Position numbers and translations under genes: made by a program | Shown: positions 54,161 to 63,426 of the stretch, in pieces | Layout of the letters: each line of letters starts with the position of its first letter | Numbering within the stretch: the first letter of the stretch is position 1 | Assembly: GCF_047425865.1 (NCBI RefSeq) | Contig: NZ_CP179735.1 | DNA: 64,000 nt | Source: Macrococcoides equi | Lineage (GTDB): Bacteria > Bacillota > Bacilli > Staphylococcales > Staphylococcaceae | Strand: one strand, 5' to 3' | Notes under the pieces: generated by a model | Seen by the model: the letters and a program-made list of their open reading frames with translations, nothing else | What the model was told of the DNA's origin: nothing | The model's database searches: none

Positions 54161-55593
54161 TATTTCGCACCTCTTTTCAATCTGTTTTGCATCCAGTCTC
54201 TGAAACTTTCATCATCCGGCATCGGGAAGTCACGTGTATCTGTCCACGCATGTAATGGCTTCGGTCCTTTAGTAATCATGTGTTCTGCTTTATTCTCAAA
54301 TGGTTTCATCATTGATGGTGCGGCTTTCGTACCATATTTAAATAATGTTGCATTTGATGCACCCACGCCAAATCCTTTCATCACCAAACGTTCAGCGACA
54401 GGAGACATCTTTTCTTCTTCAACGATAACACGTCTATGCTCAAGCAATAAATCATGTAATGGAATTTTAACCGGGCATGCTTCCGTACATGCCCCACATA
54501 ATGTTGAAGCATAAGGTAATTCTTTATATTCTTTATAGCCACCTAGTAAAGGTGTTAGTACTGCTCCTACAGGTCCTGGATAGATTGATCCGTATGAATG
54601 TCCACCCACTTGACGGTACACCGGACACACATTGACACATGCAGCACATCGGATGCATTGCAGGATAGACTGGAATTGCGTGCCTAATATTTTAGAGCGA
54701 CCATTATCAACGATCACCAGATGAAATTCTTCCGGTCCATCAATTTCATCATCCGCACGAGGACCAGTGAGTGTTGTCACATAACTTGTAAGATTCTGTC
54801 CAACTGCTGCACGTGTTAACATTGACACAAGTACTTCCAGTTCCTCATGTGTTGGCACAATACGTTCCATCCCCATCACAGTAATCTGTGTCTTAGGAAG
54901 TGTTGTAACCATACGTGCATTACCTTCATTCGTTACTAAAGTGAAAGATCCGCTTTCTGCTACTCCAAAGTTACAACCTGTGATTCCTACATCAGCCGAT
55001 AAGAATTCTTCACGTAACTTTTGACGTGCAAATAATGCTAATTCTTCTGGAGCACTTGATTTGTCATATCCCAGCTTTTCAGTGAATACTTTCTGGATTT
55101 GCTCTTTATTCAAATGCAGGGCAGGTGCAACAATATGAGAAGGTGGATTGTGATCATCAACTTGCAGGATATATTCTCCTAAATCCGTTTCTATTACTTC
55201 ACAACCAACTGCTTCCATCGCTTTATTCAAATCAATTTCTTCTGTAACCATTGATTTTGATTTCGCAACTTTTTTTGCTTTCTTTTCCACCAATACTTTT
55301 TGAACATATTCATTCGCTTCTTCTGCAGTTTCTGCGAAGAATACATGTCCACCTTTTGCCGCAACATTTTCGGCCAGCATATTTAAATAGTAATCAAGGT
55401 TTGCTAAAGTATGTTGTCGTATCTCTTCAGAGTGACTTCTCCACTCTTCCCAGTTACCGAGTGATTCCTGAGATTTGATTTTACGTTCGCGCAGTCTGTC
55501 TTGCGCACTAGATACTGCCCCTCGCATAAAGTCATCTTTTAGTTCTGTTTTTACCGCTTTTTTGAACGTTTCTGTACCTATCTTCATACTCAT
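54160..55593 (-). CDS. lutB: Lactate utilisation iron-sulphur protein B
   Basis: 477 residues. An N-terminal LUD domain (about 60-290) is followed by two 4Fe-4S clusters: CIRCAACVNVCPVYR (about 305-319) and CGACTEACPVKI (about 360). The ATG overlaps the lutA stop (TAATG), and lutC follows the same way. The three proteins are translated as a coupled set. Confidence 0.95.
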   Translation of the reverse strand: MSMKIGTETFKKAVKTELKDDFMRGAVSSAQDRLRERKIKSQESLGNWEEWRSHSEEIRQHTLANLDYYLNMLAENVAAKGGHVFFAETAEEANEYVQKVLVEKKAKKVAKSKSMVTEEIDLNKAMEAVGCEVIETDLGEYILQVDDHNPPSHIVAPALHLNKEQIQKVFTEKLGYDKSSAPEELALFARQKLREEFLSADVGITGCNFGVAESGSFTLVTNEGNARMVTTLPKTQITVMGMERIVPTHEELEVLVSMLTRAAVGQNLTSYVTTLTGPRADDEIDGPEEFHLVIVDNGRSKILGTQFQSILQCIRCAACVNVCPVYRQVGGHSYGSIYPGPVGAVLTPLLGGYKEYKELPYASTLCGACTEACPVKIPLHDLLLEHRRVIVEEEKMSPVAERLVMKGFGVGASNATLFKYGTKAAPSMMKPFENKAEHMITKGPKPLHAWTDTRDFPMPDDESFRDWMQNRLKRGAK

Positions 55594-56327
55594 TATACAG
55601 TCACCGCCTCAGTATTATTGTTTAGAATTTCCACAATGTGATATACCTTAACTTTTTCACCACGACGCTTTAAACGTCCTTCAATATTCATTAAACAACT
55701 TGCATCTGCACCAACTAAATAGTCTGCGCCACTTTTTACGATGCAATCTACTTTATCATCAACCATCTCACCTGAAACATCATTCATCTTAACCGCAAAA
55801 GTTCCTCCAAAACCACAACAGTTGTAGTATTCAGGTAACTCTACAATCTCTAAACCTTCTACCGCGGCAAGCAGTTTCTTAGGAGGTTCTGAATTATGTA
55901 ATAGACGTGTATTATGACATGATGGATGCATTGTTGCTTTACCTGTTAACTTGGCTCCAACATCTGTAATCCCTAATACATTTACGATAAATTGCGTCAC
56001 TTCATAAGATTTATCTGCAAGACGCTCTGCACGTTCATGCCACACTGCATCATCCTTAAATAAATCCGGATAATGCTTAAACATTGTAATACAAGAACCT
56101 GATGGTGCTACAACATACTCAGACGCTTCAAAAGCTTTAATCATATTTTGCGCAGCTTTTTTTGTTTCTTCATGATAACCTGAGTTATAAGCAGGTTGCC
56201 CACAACACACTTGCGCTGCTGGAAAATCAACCTCACAACCAAGCTTTTCAAGTAATTCTACAGTTGCAATCCCCACTCTTTTTTCAAAAACATCCACTAA
56301 ACATGTACTAAATAAACTTACTTTCAT
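55593..56327 (-). CDS. lutA: Lactate utilisation protein A
   Basis: 244 residues with two CCG domains, which in this family hold an iron-sulphur centre: CCGQPAYNSGY (about 41) and CHNTRLLHN followed by CCGFGGTF (about 138 and 167). It is the first gene of lutABC, behind a promoter with a LutR-type operator. A GGGGTG ribosome site precedes the ATG. Confidence 0.95.
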   Translation of the reverse strand: MKVSLFSTCLVDVFEKRVGIATVELLEKLGCEVDFPAAQVCCGQPAYNSGYHEETKKAAQNMIKAFEASEYVVAPSGSCITMFKHYPDLFKDDAVWHERAERLADKSYEVTQFIVNVLGITDVGAKLTGKATMHPSCHNTRLLHNSEPPKKLLAAVEGLEIVELPEYYNCCGFGGTFAVKMNDVSGEMVDDKVDCIVKSGADYLVGADASCLMNIEGRLKRRGEKVKVYHIVEILNNNTEAVTV

Positions 56328-56375
56328 TTATTACACCCCTCTATTGTATCGATATCGCCCAATATCGATTATATT

Positions 56376-56431
56376 TAGTCATCGGATGACTATATCTCTA
56401 TCATTCTATTGAAATAGCGTACATAATGCAA
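56376..56431 (-). promoter_or_regulatory. lutABC promoter with LutR-type operator
   Basis: TTGCAT (56426-56431) and TAGAAT (56403-56408) are 17 bases apart on the minus strand. Directly downstream lies TAGTCATCGGATGACTA (56376-56392), an eight-base inverted repeat with one central base. It contains TCATC-N-GATGA, which I remember as the LutR box of Bacillus. A repressor bound there would block early elongation. A further inverted repeat, ATCGATAT / ATATCGAT, lies at 56348-56369. Confidence 0.82.
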
Positions 56432-56461
56432 GTAACAATTTTTTACATTCACAATCATAAA

Positions 56462-57169
56462 TTAATCAATTTCTAAATGTTCTATTAGTACATATTCCAC
56501 TTCTTCCAAATGATTAAGCATCTTTTCTTTAGCCAGTGATTCTGATTTTCTTTCAATAGCTTCATAAATTTCTAAGTGTTCTTTATACAATTTTTCTATC
56601 GATTTCGTCTCTGTATATATCCAGATCTTTCTTGTCTCTTTCATCGTCGTTTTAATCTTATCTGAAACTTCCTTTAATAGTTGGATGAGTAATTCATTTT
56701 CAGTTGCCTTTGCTATTGCAAGATGAAAAGCAAGATCACTGTCTTCACCAATTGCTTTATTATTTACAGCGAGCTTCATCTGATCTAAAGCTTGTTTAAT
56801 ATTCAATAAATCTTCTTTTGTATGATTAAGCGCAGCCTTGCCTGCTGTGCCTACCTCAATAATTTTACGTAATTCCAGTAAATCGATAATGTCCTTCTTC
56901 GTAAATACTGCCATTTCTTTAGTAAATACTTTAGGTTTAACATTTTTAACGAAAGTTCCTTCGCCATGCTTTATATCAACTAAGCCCATAACACGAAGCG
57001 CATTTAAAGCTTCACGAATAGATGCCTGACCCACACCGTAATCCTGTGCTAATTTCTGAATTGAAGGAAGCTTTTCATTCACATTAAACGTGCCATCCTT
57101 AATTTGATTACTGATGCGATCAGCAATCTCCTCGTACAGTTTCTTTTTTTCAATTCTAGCCACTTTCAT
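56462..57169 (-). CDS. lutR: GntR/FadR-type regulator LutR
   Basis: 235 residues. The winged helix-turn-helix is at 10-75 (LPSIQKLAQDYGVGQASIRE, then GLVDIKHGEGTFV), and an FCD-type helical ligand domain follows (about 90-230) with ELRKIIEVGTAG and the DSDLAFHLAIAKAT metal-ligand segment. It is placed upstream of lutABC in the same orientation, with the matching operator between them, so it should repress the operon in the absence of lactate. GGAGG precedes the ATG. Confidence 0.88.
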   Translation of the reverse strand: MKVARIEKKKLYEEIADRISNQIKDGTFNVNEKLPSIQKLAQDYGVGQASIREALNALRVMGLVDIKHGEGTFVKNVKPKVFTKEMAVFTKKDIIDLLELRKIIEVGTAGKAALNHTKEDLLNIKQALDQMKLAVNNKAIGEDSDLAFHLAIAKATENELLIQLLKEVSDKIKTTMKETRKIWIYTETKSIEKLYKEHLEIYEAIERKSESLAKEKMLNHLEEVEYVLIEHLEID

Positions 57170-57239
57170 TCCTCCGTTATGCCTTATTGATGTTATTATA
57201 TCAAAGCATATAAGGGATGGGATTAAATAATAAAAAGAA

Positions 57240-57268
57240 AAAGACAGGTTATAACCTGCCTTTTAGAA
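57240..57268 (-). terminator. Terminator of the secreted nuclease gene
   Basis: GGCAGGTTATAACCTGTC hairpin followed by T5CT5 on the minus strand, within five bases of the nuclease stop. Confidence 0.85.
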
Positions 57269-57270
57269 TA

Positions 57271-59457
57271 TTATCTTTTCTTCAACTTACCTACTGGTTT
57301 TGTATATCCTGCTGAAATATGCTGAATATCCTTATCATTGACTGTAACATCAACTTTACTATCGATAATATCAGAATCTGATCTATCGTCTGAGTAGTTA
57401 CTGAATGTTTCAATTAAACCATTTGGCTGCTCAAACTTAAATATATAGTTTCCATTTAAAAGTGATGCTTTATATGCACCATTTTCATCTGTTGTTAATG
57501 TCTCAACTAATTCATTATCTTTAAAAATCATAACCTTTATATTTTTTAACAATAAATCTGGTCTATCGTATTTACCGTTGTGATTTTTGTCTAAGAAAGT
57601 AATACCTGACACTGTTTTAGGCACTTCTTTTACGATAGCTCTTTCTGTAATCTCTGTTGGTAATAATTTATAGTTATCATAACTAAAAGTAACCACTCCT
57701 GTTATTGAGTGATATGTTTTGCCAACTTCAATACCTGTTTTAGCTTTGATCATAAAAGTGTGACCCGTGTTATCTTCAACGATGTATTCCTGATGTTCAT
57801 TAACTGACTTGACTGTGACATTATTCAATGTAATCAGTTCCGCTTCGTCCGCTTCACCTATAGTTGATATCTCTTTTTGAACTGGTACCACTGATGAAGT
57901 TCCTGTTACTTTAATATCTTCAGATTCAATTTGATATAACCCAAAATATTCACCTGACTCACCGTTCACTTCAATAATATCACCAATATTAGGTTTCATT
58001 GTTTTGCTACGCACAACAATACCACCAGTATTGTCCTGAATATAAATGTTATACCCATCGATATGCGTTACAGTTCCTGTCACAATTGCTTTTGTTCCTT
58101 TGCCTGCATTGCGTAGAGTTTCAATATCCATCTTTTTAGCAGGCTCAGCAACGACTTCTCCTTCACCATTACCAGCTGCAGGTTTATAACCTTGTGCTAA
58201 CGCTTCTACTTTTGAAAAGAAAATACGTTTATCTACTGGTACTTGTGCAAAATTTTGAGGATCATAAAATACTTTTGTTTCTGAATTACCTACATAGCGT
58301 AATAAACCTTTACCATCATAACGCGCACGGAATTCAAATGGTAATTCTAATTGAGGATTCTCTTTATTCCACATACCAAGTCCACTACTTTGCGCAGCTT
58401 TTACTGCAGACTGGAACATTTGATAGTCATCCATGCTTAATACTGGCCAGATAAAGTATGTAGAAGCAAATCCCTCTTTAACCATCTCTAAGTTAACATT
58501 GACATTATCGTTTGTACGAATTACCTGTCCCAATACACGACCATAATCATCTGTAACATGATCTTTATTCACTTTAACCGTGATATCCATTCCTGCAGTA
58601 AGCTTTTCATTTAAAGCTTTTTTCGCCAGTTCTCCAAAATATTTCTGATTTTGATTTAAATCTGTTTTAATCAGACTCTCATCGTAACTATCTAAATGAT
58701 AAGTTTCCGCTGTATCGATATTAACAAAACGAATCGTATCTGACCCCATAATAGATGGTGAAATTTTAATAGTATCTCCATCAACCACACGTAAAACTTT
58801 AACTTGATAACTATCTTTTGCAACTTCTGCTGGTGGTGCTACTACTTCACCATCAAATTTACCTAACTGATCAATGGTATCTTTAGGTAATGCTATAAAT
58901 TGTTGTTCAGGATGGTAAGTATCTTCAATATTTGTATCAGGTGTCAATAAATTATTTGTTCGCACTAATGTCATATCTAAAGTGGAGACATCCGTCCCAA
59001 AATTTGTACCAGGGTCTACGCCAATTTGACCAATAGAATCCTGTACTTCACCGTTTTTAGTGGTAGCGTCATAGTTTTGGAACAATACAATCGTATCATC
59101 ACCATTAAAATTCATGACTGCACTACCAGTAGTAAGTTGTGCTTTCGATAAAATTCCTTCACCGGCATTCTTATTTGCCACGACATATGTTGATTTCGGT
59201 GCAATAGTTCCTGTTAATTTTAATTCCGTAACTGTACCTGTTACACGGTCAGCTCCATTTGTAAATGACACAAGACTATATGTCGATAAATCCACAGTTT
59301 CATTACCCGGATTATAAATTTCTATCGCTTTATTATAGCTTGAACCTTCCACATATTCAGAAATCATTAAGTTTGATGCAGCATATGCACTATTTTTTAA
59401 AGGTAGCAACGCTAACATCATTGCAACAGCTAAAATCAACTTTAAGGTTTGTTTCAT
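57271..59457 (-). CDS. Secreted multidomain nuclease (LTD, SNase, OB, SdrD_B-like)
   Basis: 728 residues. A signal peptide ends near AYA-A at 26-27. Domains in order: lamin-tail-like LTD (about 28-150); staphylococcal-nuclease domain (about 216-365); two OB-like beta regions (about 450-520 and 535-600); and an SdrD_B-type repeat (about 617-715; GITFLDKNHNGKYDRPD, DENGAYKASL). The nuclease keeps the expected residues: Asp226 and Asp228 (VVDGDT), Arg243, Asp248, Thr249, Glu251 (RFVNIDTAET) and Arg307 (DDYGR). No LPXTG motif, so it is probably released. It likely degrades extracellular DNA or RNA with calcium, for nutrient use or matrix clearance. Confidence 0.88.
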   Translation of the reverse strand: MKQTLKLILAVAMMLALLPLKNSAYAASNLMISEYVEGSSYNKAIEIYNPGNETVDLSTYSLVSFTNGADRVTGTVTELKLTGTIAPKSTYVVANKNAGEGILSKAQLTTGSAVMNFNGDDTIVLFQNYDATTKNGEVQDSIGQIGVDPGTNFGTDVSTLDMTLVRTNNLLTPDTNIEDTYHPEQQFIALPKDTIDQLGKFDGEVVAPPAEVAKDSYQVKVLRVVDGDTIKISPSIMGSDTIRFVNIDTAETYHLDSYDESLIKTDLNQNQKYFGELAKKALNEKLTAGMDITVKVNKDHVTDDYGRVLGQVIRTNDNVNVNLEMVKEGFASTYFIWPVLSMDDYQMFQSAVKAAQSSGLGMWNKENPQLELPFEFRARYDGKGLLRYVGNSETKVFYDPQNFAQVPVDKRIFFSKVEALAQGYKPAAGNGEGEVVAEPAKKMDIETLRNAGKGTKAIVTGTVTHIDGYNIYIQDNTGGIVVRSKTMKPNIGDIIEVNGESGEYFGLYQIESEDIKVTGTSSVVPVQKEISTIGEADEAELITLNNVTVKSVNEHQEYIVEDNTGHTFMIKAKTGIEVGKTYHSITGVVTFSYDNYKLLPTEITERAIVKEVPKTVSGITFLDKNHNGKYDRPDLLLKNIKVMIFKDNELVETLTTDENGAYKASLLNGNYIFKFEQPNGLIETFSNYSDDRSDSDIIDSKVDVTVNDKDIQHISAGYTKPVGKLKKR

Positions 59458-59548
59458 CTTTTTTGCTCCTTATGTTTATTTGATTACTTTTTAACTTTAG
59501 CAATCGTTTGTGGATTTATTATTGCTGCAACGTAAATTTATTGTTAAT

Positions 59549-59582
59549 AAAAAAACGAAATTCCTCTATAGAATTTCGTCAA
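59549..59582 (-). terminator. Terminator of the alpha-glucosidase gene
   Basis: ACGAAATTC and GAATTTCGT arms with seven T after them on the minus strand, 11 bases beyond the stop. Confidence 0.88.
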
Positions 59583-59592
59583 AATGAATAGC

Positions 59593-61266
59593 TTATTTAT
59601 TTAATTTGTATACTCTTGCTTCAAATGGTAATAACGTAAACACATCCGCAGATTGTTTATCAACCGGATAGTTATTTAATACTTGCTTATCAACTGCTAA
59701 ATCAAATTGTTCGTCAGGTTGTAATAGCACTTTGTCATGGCTTAAGTTTCCTAATATAACGAATTGTTCATCTTCTAATGTACGCGTATAAGCAAATACT
59801 TTTGTATCATCAGGATAAATTAAGCCAAACTTTCCATATGTTAATGTCATATTTTCTTTCTTCAGCTGAATCATCTTTTTATAGAAATTGAGCATCGAAT
59901 CATCTTGTCTTTGCTGGACAAATACATTAATCGATTCATAATTCGGATTAACATTTAACCACGGCGTGCCAGTTGTAAATCCTGCATTCTTTGTATCATC
60001 CCACTGCATTGGTGTGCGGGTATTATCACGAGAAATACGACCCAGCATTTCAAGAACGGCTTCTTTTGTCATCCCTTTTTTTAATTCCTGATTATATATA
60101 TTTTTCGCATGCACATCATCAAAATCATTAATCGATTCAAATGGATAGTTTGTCATTCCGATTTCCTGACCTTGATAGATAAACGGTGTCCCTTGTAATA
60201 AGAAGTACACAACTCCATGCGCTGTTGAACTTTCAAACCAGTAATCTACATCATCACCCCATGTTGATGATACGCGCTGGCGGTCATGATTTTCAATAAA
60301 CAACGCATTCCATCCCGTTGCTTCCAAACCTTTTTGCCATGCATTTAATACTTGTTTATAACCAAGAATATCAAAACTTTTTCCGACATTATGATCCCAT
60401 AAGTTTAAGTGTTCAAACTGAAATACCATATTAAATTTACCGTTATCTTTGCCTACCCATTCATCAGCATCTTCAGTCGTTACACCATTTGCCTCACCAA
60501 CGGTCATAATGTCATATTTATCAAATGTATTTTCTTTAAGTTCCTGTAAATATTCCTGAATACCTGGCTGATTCATATGTCCTTCAAAAGATTCTGCATA
60601 ACCTAATTGATCAGCGTCAGGTAAATCACCTTTTTCAAAGCTCTTCTTTATATGACTGATTGCATCGACACGGAAGCCATCAATACCTTTGTCCAGCCAC
60701 CAGTTCACCATATTATAGATGGCATGACGCATATTCGCATTCTCCCAGTTTAAATCGGGTTGTTTGCGACTAAATACGTGCATGTAATATTGGTCAGTTG
60801 TTGCATCGTATTCCCAAGCTGACCCTTCAAAGATACTCGCCCAGTTATTTGGCTCCTTACCATCTTTACCATCCTGCCAAATATACCAGTCACGGAATTC
60901 ATTATCCTTACTCTTCTTAGCTTCGACAAACCATTGATGTTCATCACTTGTGTGATTAATCACTAAATCTAATATCAATTTCATACCACGGTCATGTACT
61001 TCATATAATAATCGATCGAAATCTTCCATCGTACCGAAATCACGCATTATTTCCTGGTAATTACTAATATCATATCCATTATCATCATTCGGTGATTCAA
61101 ATATTGGACTCACCCATATGACATCGATACCTAAATCTTTTAAGTAATCTAATTTCTCAGTAATTCCGTTAATGTCACCGATACCATCACCATCAGAATC
61201 TTTGAAGCTTCTTGGATAGACTTGATAGCACACTGCCTCTTTCCACCATTTTCTCTCGATAGACAT
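59593..61266 (-). CDS. malL: GH13 alpha-glucosidase (oligo-1,6-glucosidase type)
   Basis: 557 residues, cytoplasmic, hydrolyses isomaltose, maltose or sucrose-type oligosaccharides. Conserved regions: YQVYPRSFKDSDGDGIGDIN, DLVINHTSDEH, the nucleophile Asp in GFRVDAISHI (about 199), acid Glu in TVGEANGV (about 255), and FIENHDRQR (about 327). The beta-alpha barrel and C-terminal beta domain are complete. A trehalose-6-phosphate hydrolase is the main alternative; no phosphotransferase gene is adjacent. It lies ten bases after the GTPase gene, so the two may share a transcript. Confidence 0.88.
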   Translation of the reverse strand: MSIERKWWKEAVCYQVYPRSFKDSDGDGIGDINGITEKLDYLKDLGIDVIWVSPIFESPNDDNGYDISNYQEIMRDFGTMEDFDRLLYEVHDRGMKLILDLVINHTSDEHQWFVEAKKSKDNEFRDWYIWQDGKDGKEPNNWASIFEGSAWEYDATTDQYYMHVFSRKQPDLNWENANMRHAIYNMVNWWLDKGIDGFRVDAISHIKKSFEKGDLPDADQLGYAESFEGHMNQPGIQEYLQELKENTFDKYDIMTVGEANGVTTEDADEWVGKDNGKFNMVFQFEHLNLWDHNVGKSFDILGYKQVLNAWQKGLEATGWNALFIENHDRQRVSSTWGDDVDYWFESSTAHGVVYFLLQGTPFIYQGQEIGMTNYPFESINDFDDVHAKNIYNQELKKGMTKEAVLEMLGRISRDNTRTPMQWDDTKNAGFTTGTPWLNVNPNYESINVFVQQRQDDSMLNFYKKMIQLKKENMTLTYGKFGLIYPDDTKVFAYTRTLEDEQFVILGNLSHDKVLLQPDEQFDLAVDKQVLNNYPVDKQSADVFTLLPFEARVYKLNK

Positions 61267-61275
61267 ATTGACCTC

Positions 61276-62337
61276 CTAATGTTCACTGAAACGCTGCTTC
61301 TGATCTTCTTCTATTACTTCACGTGCAACTTTTTTAATTTCATCTACATATTTTGCGATTGCCTGAAATATCGGAAATGTATTATTTAATCCCATCTCTA
61401 CAATGGATGAAACTGCCATAGTGACTGGGTTGATACTTTTCATTTTAAATGAAGTTTTAATTAATTGCACAACTTTAGTAAATTCCATGAGTTGTGAAAG
61501 TCCGTTGCTTTTTTCCTTAGCTTTCAATTCTTCAAATTCAGTAATAAATTTATCAATATCTATCCATTCATTTCTACGCTCCATGATATCGTCTTCCTGA
61601 ATTTTAAAATGTGTCATTATAATACGTTCAATGACTTTAAAGTTTTGTTTTAATACGATATTTTTAAAACTTGGGGTAAATAATTTTGGGAATGCTGAAT
61701 TTACTTTATAGTTTAAATAACTATTCAGATAAGCTGGATCATTATATCTTTTATCATATTCCTGCTGTTCAATCTTAAAGATGCTTGCGATGAGCGCCTT
61801 TAATTCATCAAGCCCTGTCCCATCCAGCGTACTCGTAAAGTGATAGTTCAATGGCGATTTAATATAGGGTTTGAACGTAACTTTCAGTTCAGTATCCTTA
61901 TCTCTCATTAATGTCAATTGATCATCTTTACCTGTAACATCTACTAAAGTATCTGTCTTGTTATAGATAAAAGTAATTAATTTGTTCTGTTTGCTTAAAT
62001 ACTTTATTAACTCAACGTCAACTTCTTTAATCTTACTTGAAAATACATAAAAATAATGATCGATATTTTCATTTTGAATAATCTTTTTATATTTTTGAAC
62101 AGATACTTCTTCAGTTCCTACACCTGGGAAGTCTACTAAATAGCCATAATCGTTAAAAGGATATGCGGTTGTTTCTAGTGTTGCATCCGTATGAACTGAT
62201 GTATGAGCTTTGGCTGAGCACAGTGCATTAATTAACGCACTCTTTCCGGCATCTGGTTGCCCAATCAGTCCAATCTTATTGAGTGATCTATTCTCTACAA
62301 ATTTTTCATAAGCTTTTATCAATGGATGCTTTTGCAT
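61276..62337 (-). CDS. Dynamin/IRG-like GTPase of unknown function
   Basis: About 353 residues. G1 GQPDAGKSA (26-34), G3 DFPGVGT (about 69-75) and G4 NKTD (about 127-130) form a complete GTPase domain. The following 180 residues are helical, with a basic-hydrophobic stretch (FTKVVQLIKTSFKMKSINPV, about 285-304) that could touch membrane. It resembles IRG-like GTPases more than Era or Obg. The ATG at 62337 has GGGAGG upstream; a longer reading to 62397 has no ribosome site. It precedes the alpha-glucosidase gene by ten bases. Confidence 0.75.
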   Translation of the reverse strand: MQKHPLIKAYEKFVENRSLNKIGLIGQPDAGKSALINALCSAKAHTSVHTDATLETTAYPFNDYGYLVDFPGVGTEEVSVQKYKKIIQNENIDHYFYVFSSKIKEVDVELIKYLSKQNKLITFIYNKTDTLVDVTGKDDQLTLMRDKDTELKVTFKPYIKSPLNYHFTSTLDGTGLDELKALIASIFKIEQQEYDKRYNDPAYLNSYLNYKVNSAFPKLFTPSFKNIVLKQNFKVIERIIMTHFKIQEDDIMERRNEWIDIDKFITEFEELKAKEKSNGLSQLMEFTKVVQLIKTSFKMKSINPVTMAVSSIVEMGLNNTFPIFQAIAKYVDEIKKVAREVIEEDQKQRFSEH

Positions 62338-62427
62338 TTTACTTATCCTCCCGATATCTTTTCTATTTGTATTCCCGATTATTATCTGAACAAGCATGTA
62401 ATGTCACATTTCTTTATGAATTAATTA

Positions 62428-63426
62428 CTATAAACCTTTACGCATTAAGTATAAAAAGTACGGGGCACCGATAATACTCACGATTATCCCTGCCGGCATA
62501 CCAGAAGGTTCGATTAATAGTCGACCTAAAGTATCAGCAAAGCTTAAACATATTGCACCCATGAGTAACGTAACCGGGACAAAAGATTGATGTCTTGGAC
62601 CAACAAGTTGTCTTGCAATATGAGGAGATATTAATCCGACGAAAGCTATACTTCCACATATCGAAACAGCACTAGCACATAGTACAACTGATATTAGAAC
62701 GATTATCATTCTTTCACGATTGATATTTATTCCTAAACCAGTTGAGATATGTTCATGTGTATTTAATATATTTAGGATGTTCAGCTTCATCATAATCACA
62801 ATCATAGATATCATCAGTGCGATAACAATCATCCAGACAAACGGCCAGGTATCACCCCAGATATTTCCCCCTAACCATTTTGAGATAAATTCGACATCTT
62901 CTTTATTAAATGTAGAAGTCATCATCATCATTGCTCCACTTAAAGCAGTTGAGAGACCTACGCCAATTAAAATCATCTGTGTTGGATTAAGACCTCGTCT
63001 TGTAGTACTTAACATAAAGACAATCAATGCAGTTATTAAACCACCGATAATACTAATAAATGGTAAGACATACACAAAATTTGTACTATCAATAGGTAAA
63101 AAAATTAATAGTAGTGCGATAAAAAAACCGCTCCCTGCATTGATACCAATAATACCAGGATCAGCAAGTGGATTTTTAGTGATACTTTGAAGTAATGCAC
63201 CACTTAAACTCAAAGCTGCTCCACAAAGTATCGTTACAAGTAATCTTGGCATCCGAAACTCATAGAGGACCATCGTATCTGTTTCATTGCCCATTCCAAA
63301 AAGCGTAGTTAAGAAAGTTTCGGGTGACATTTTAAAATCACCAACAGTCATACTTACCGTTATAATTGCTAACAGCACTATACATAATATAATCATTGTG
63401 ATGATATTGTTTAATCTGGTACGCAT
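62428..63426 (-). CDS. FecCD-family siderophore ABC transporter permease
   Basis: 332 residues with about nine to ten membrane segments. ALSLSGALLQSITKNPLADP near residue 70 and GSIAFVGLISPHIARQLVGP (about 265-284) are the family signatures, the second being the contact with the ATPase. It imports ferric siderophores or heme across the membrane together with a binding protein, an ATPase and the partner permease upstream. The ATG overlaps the partner's stop. Confidence 0.92.
   Translation of the reverse strand: MRTRLNNIITMIILCIVLLAIITVSMTVGDFKMSPETFLTTLFGMGNETDTMVLYEFRMPRLLVTILCGAALSLSGALLQSITKNPLADPGIIGINAGSGFFIALLLIFLPIDSTNFVYVLPFISIIGGLITALIVFMLSTTRRGLNPTQMILIGVGLSTALSGAMMMMTSTFNKEDVEFISKWLGGNIWGDTWPFVWMIVIALMISMIVIMMKLNILNILNTHEHISTGLGININRERMIIVLISVVLCASAVSICGSIAFVGLISPHIARQLVGPRHQSFVPVTLLMGAICLSFADTLGRLLIEPSGMPAGIIVSIIGAPYFLYLMRKGL

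Noticed and set aside
57271..57340. LPXTG wall anchor on the secreted nuclease
   Set aside because: The C-terminus ends in a basic stretch with no LPXTG and no hydrophobic segment.
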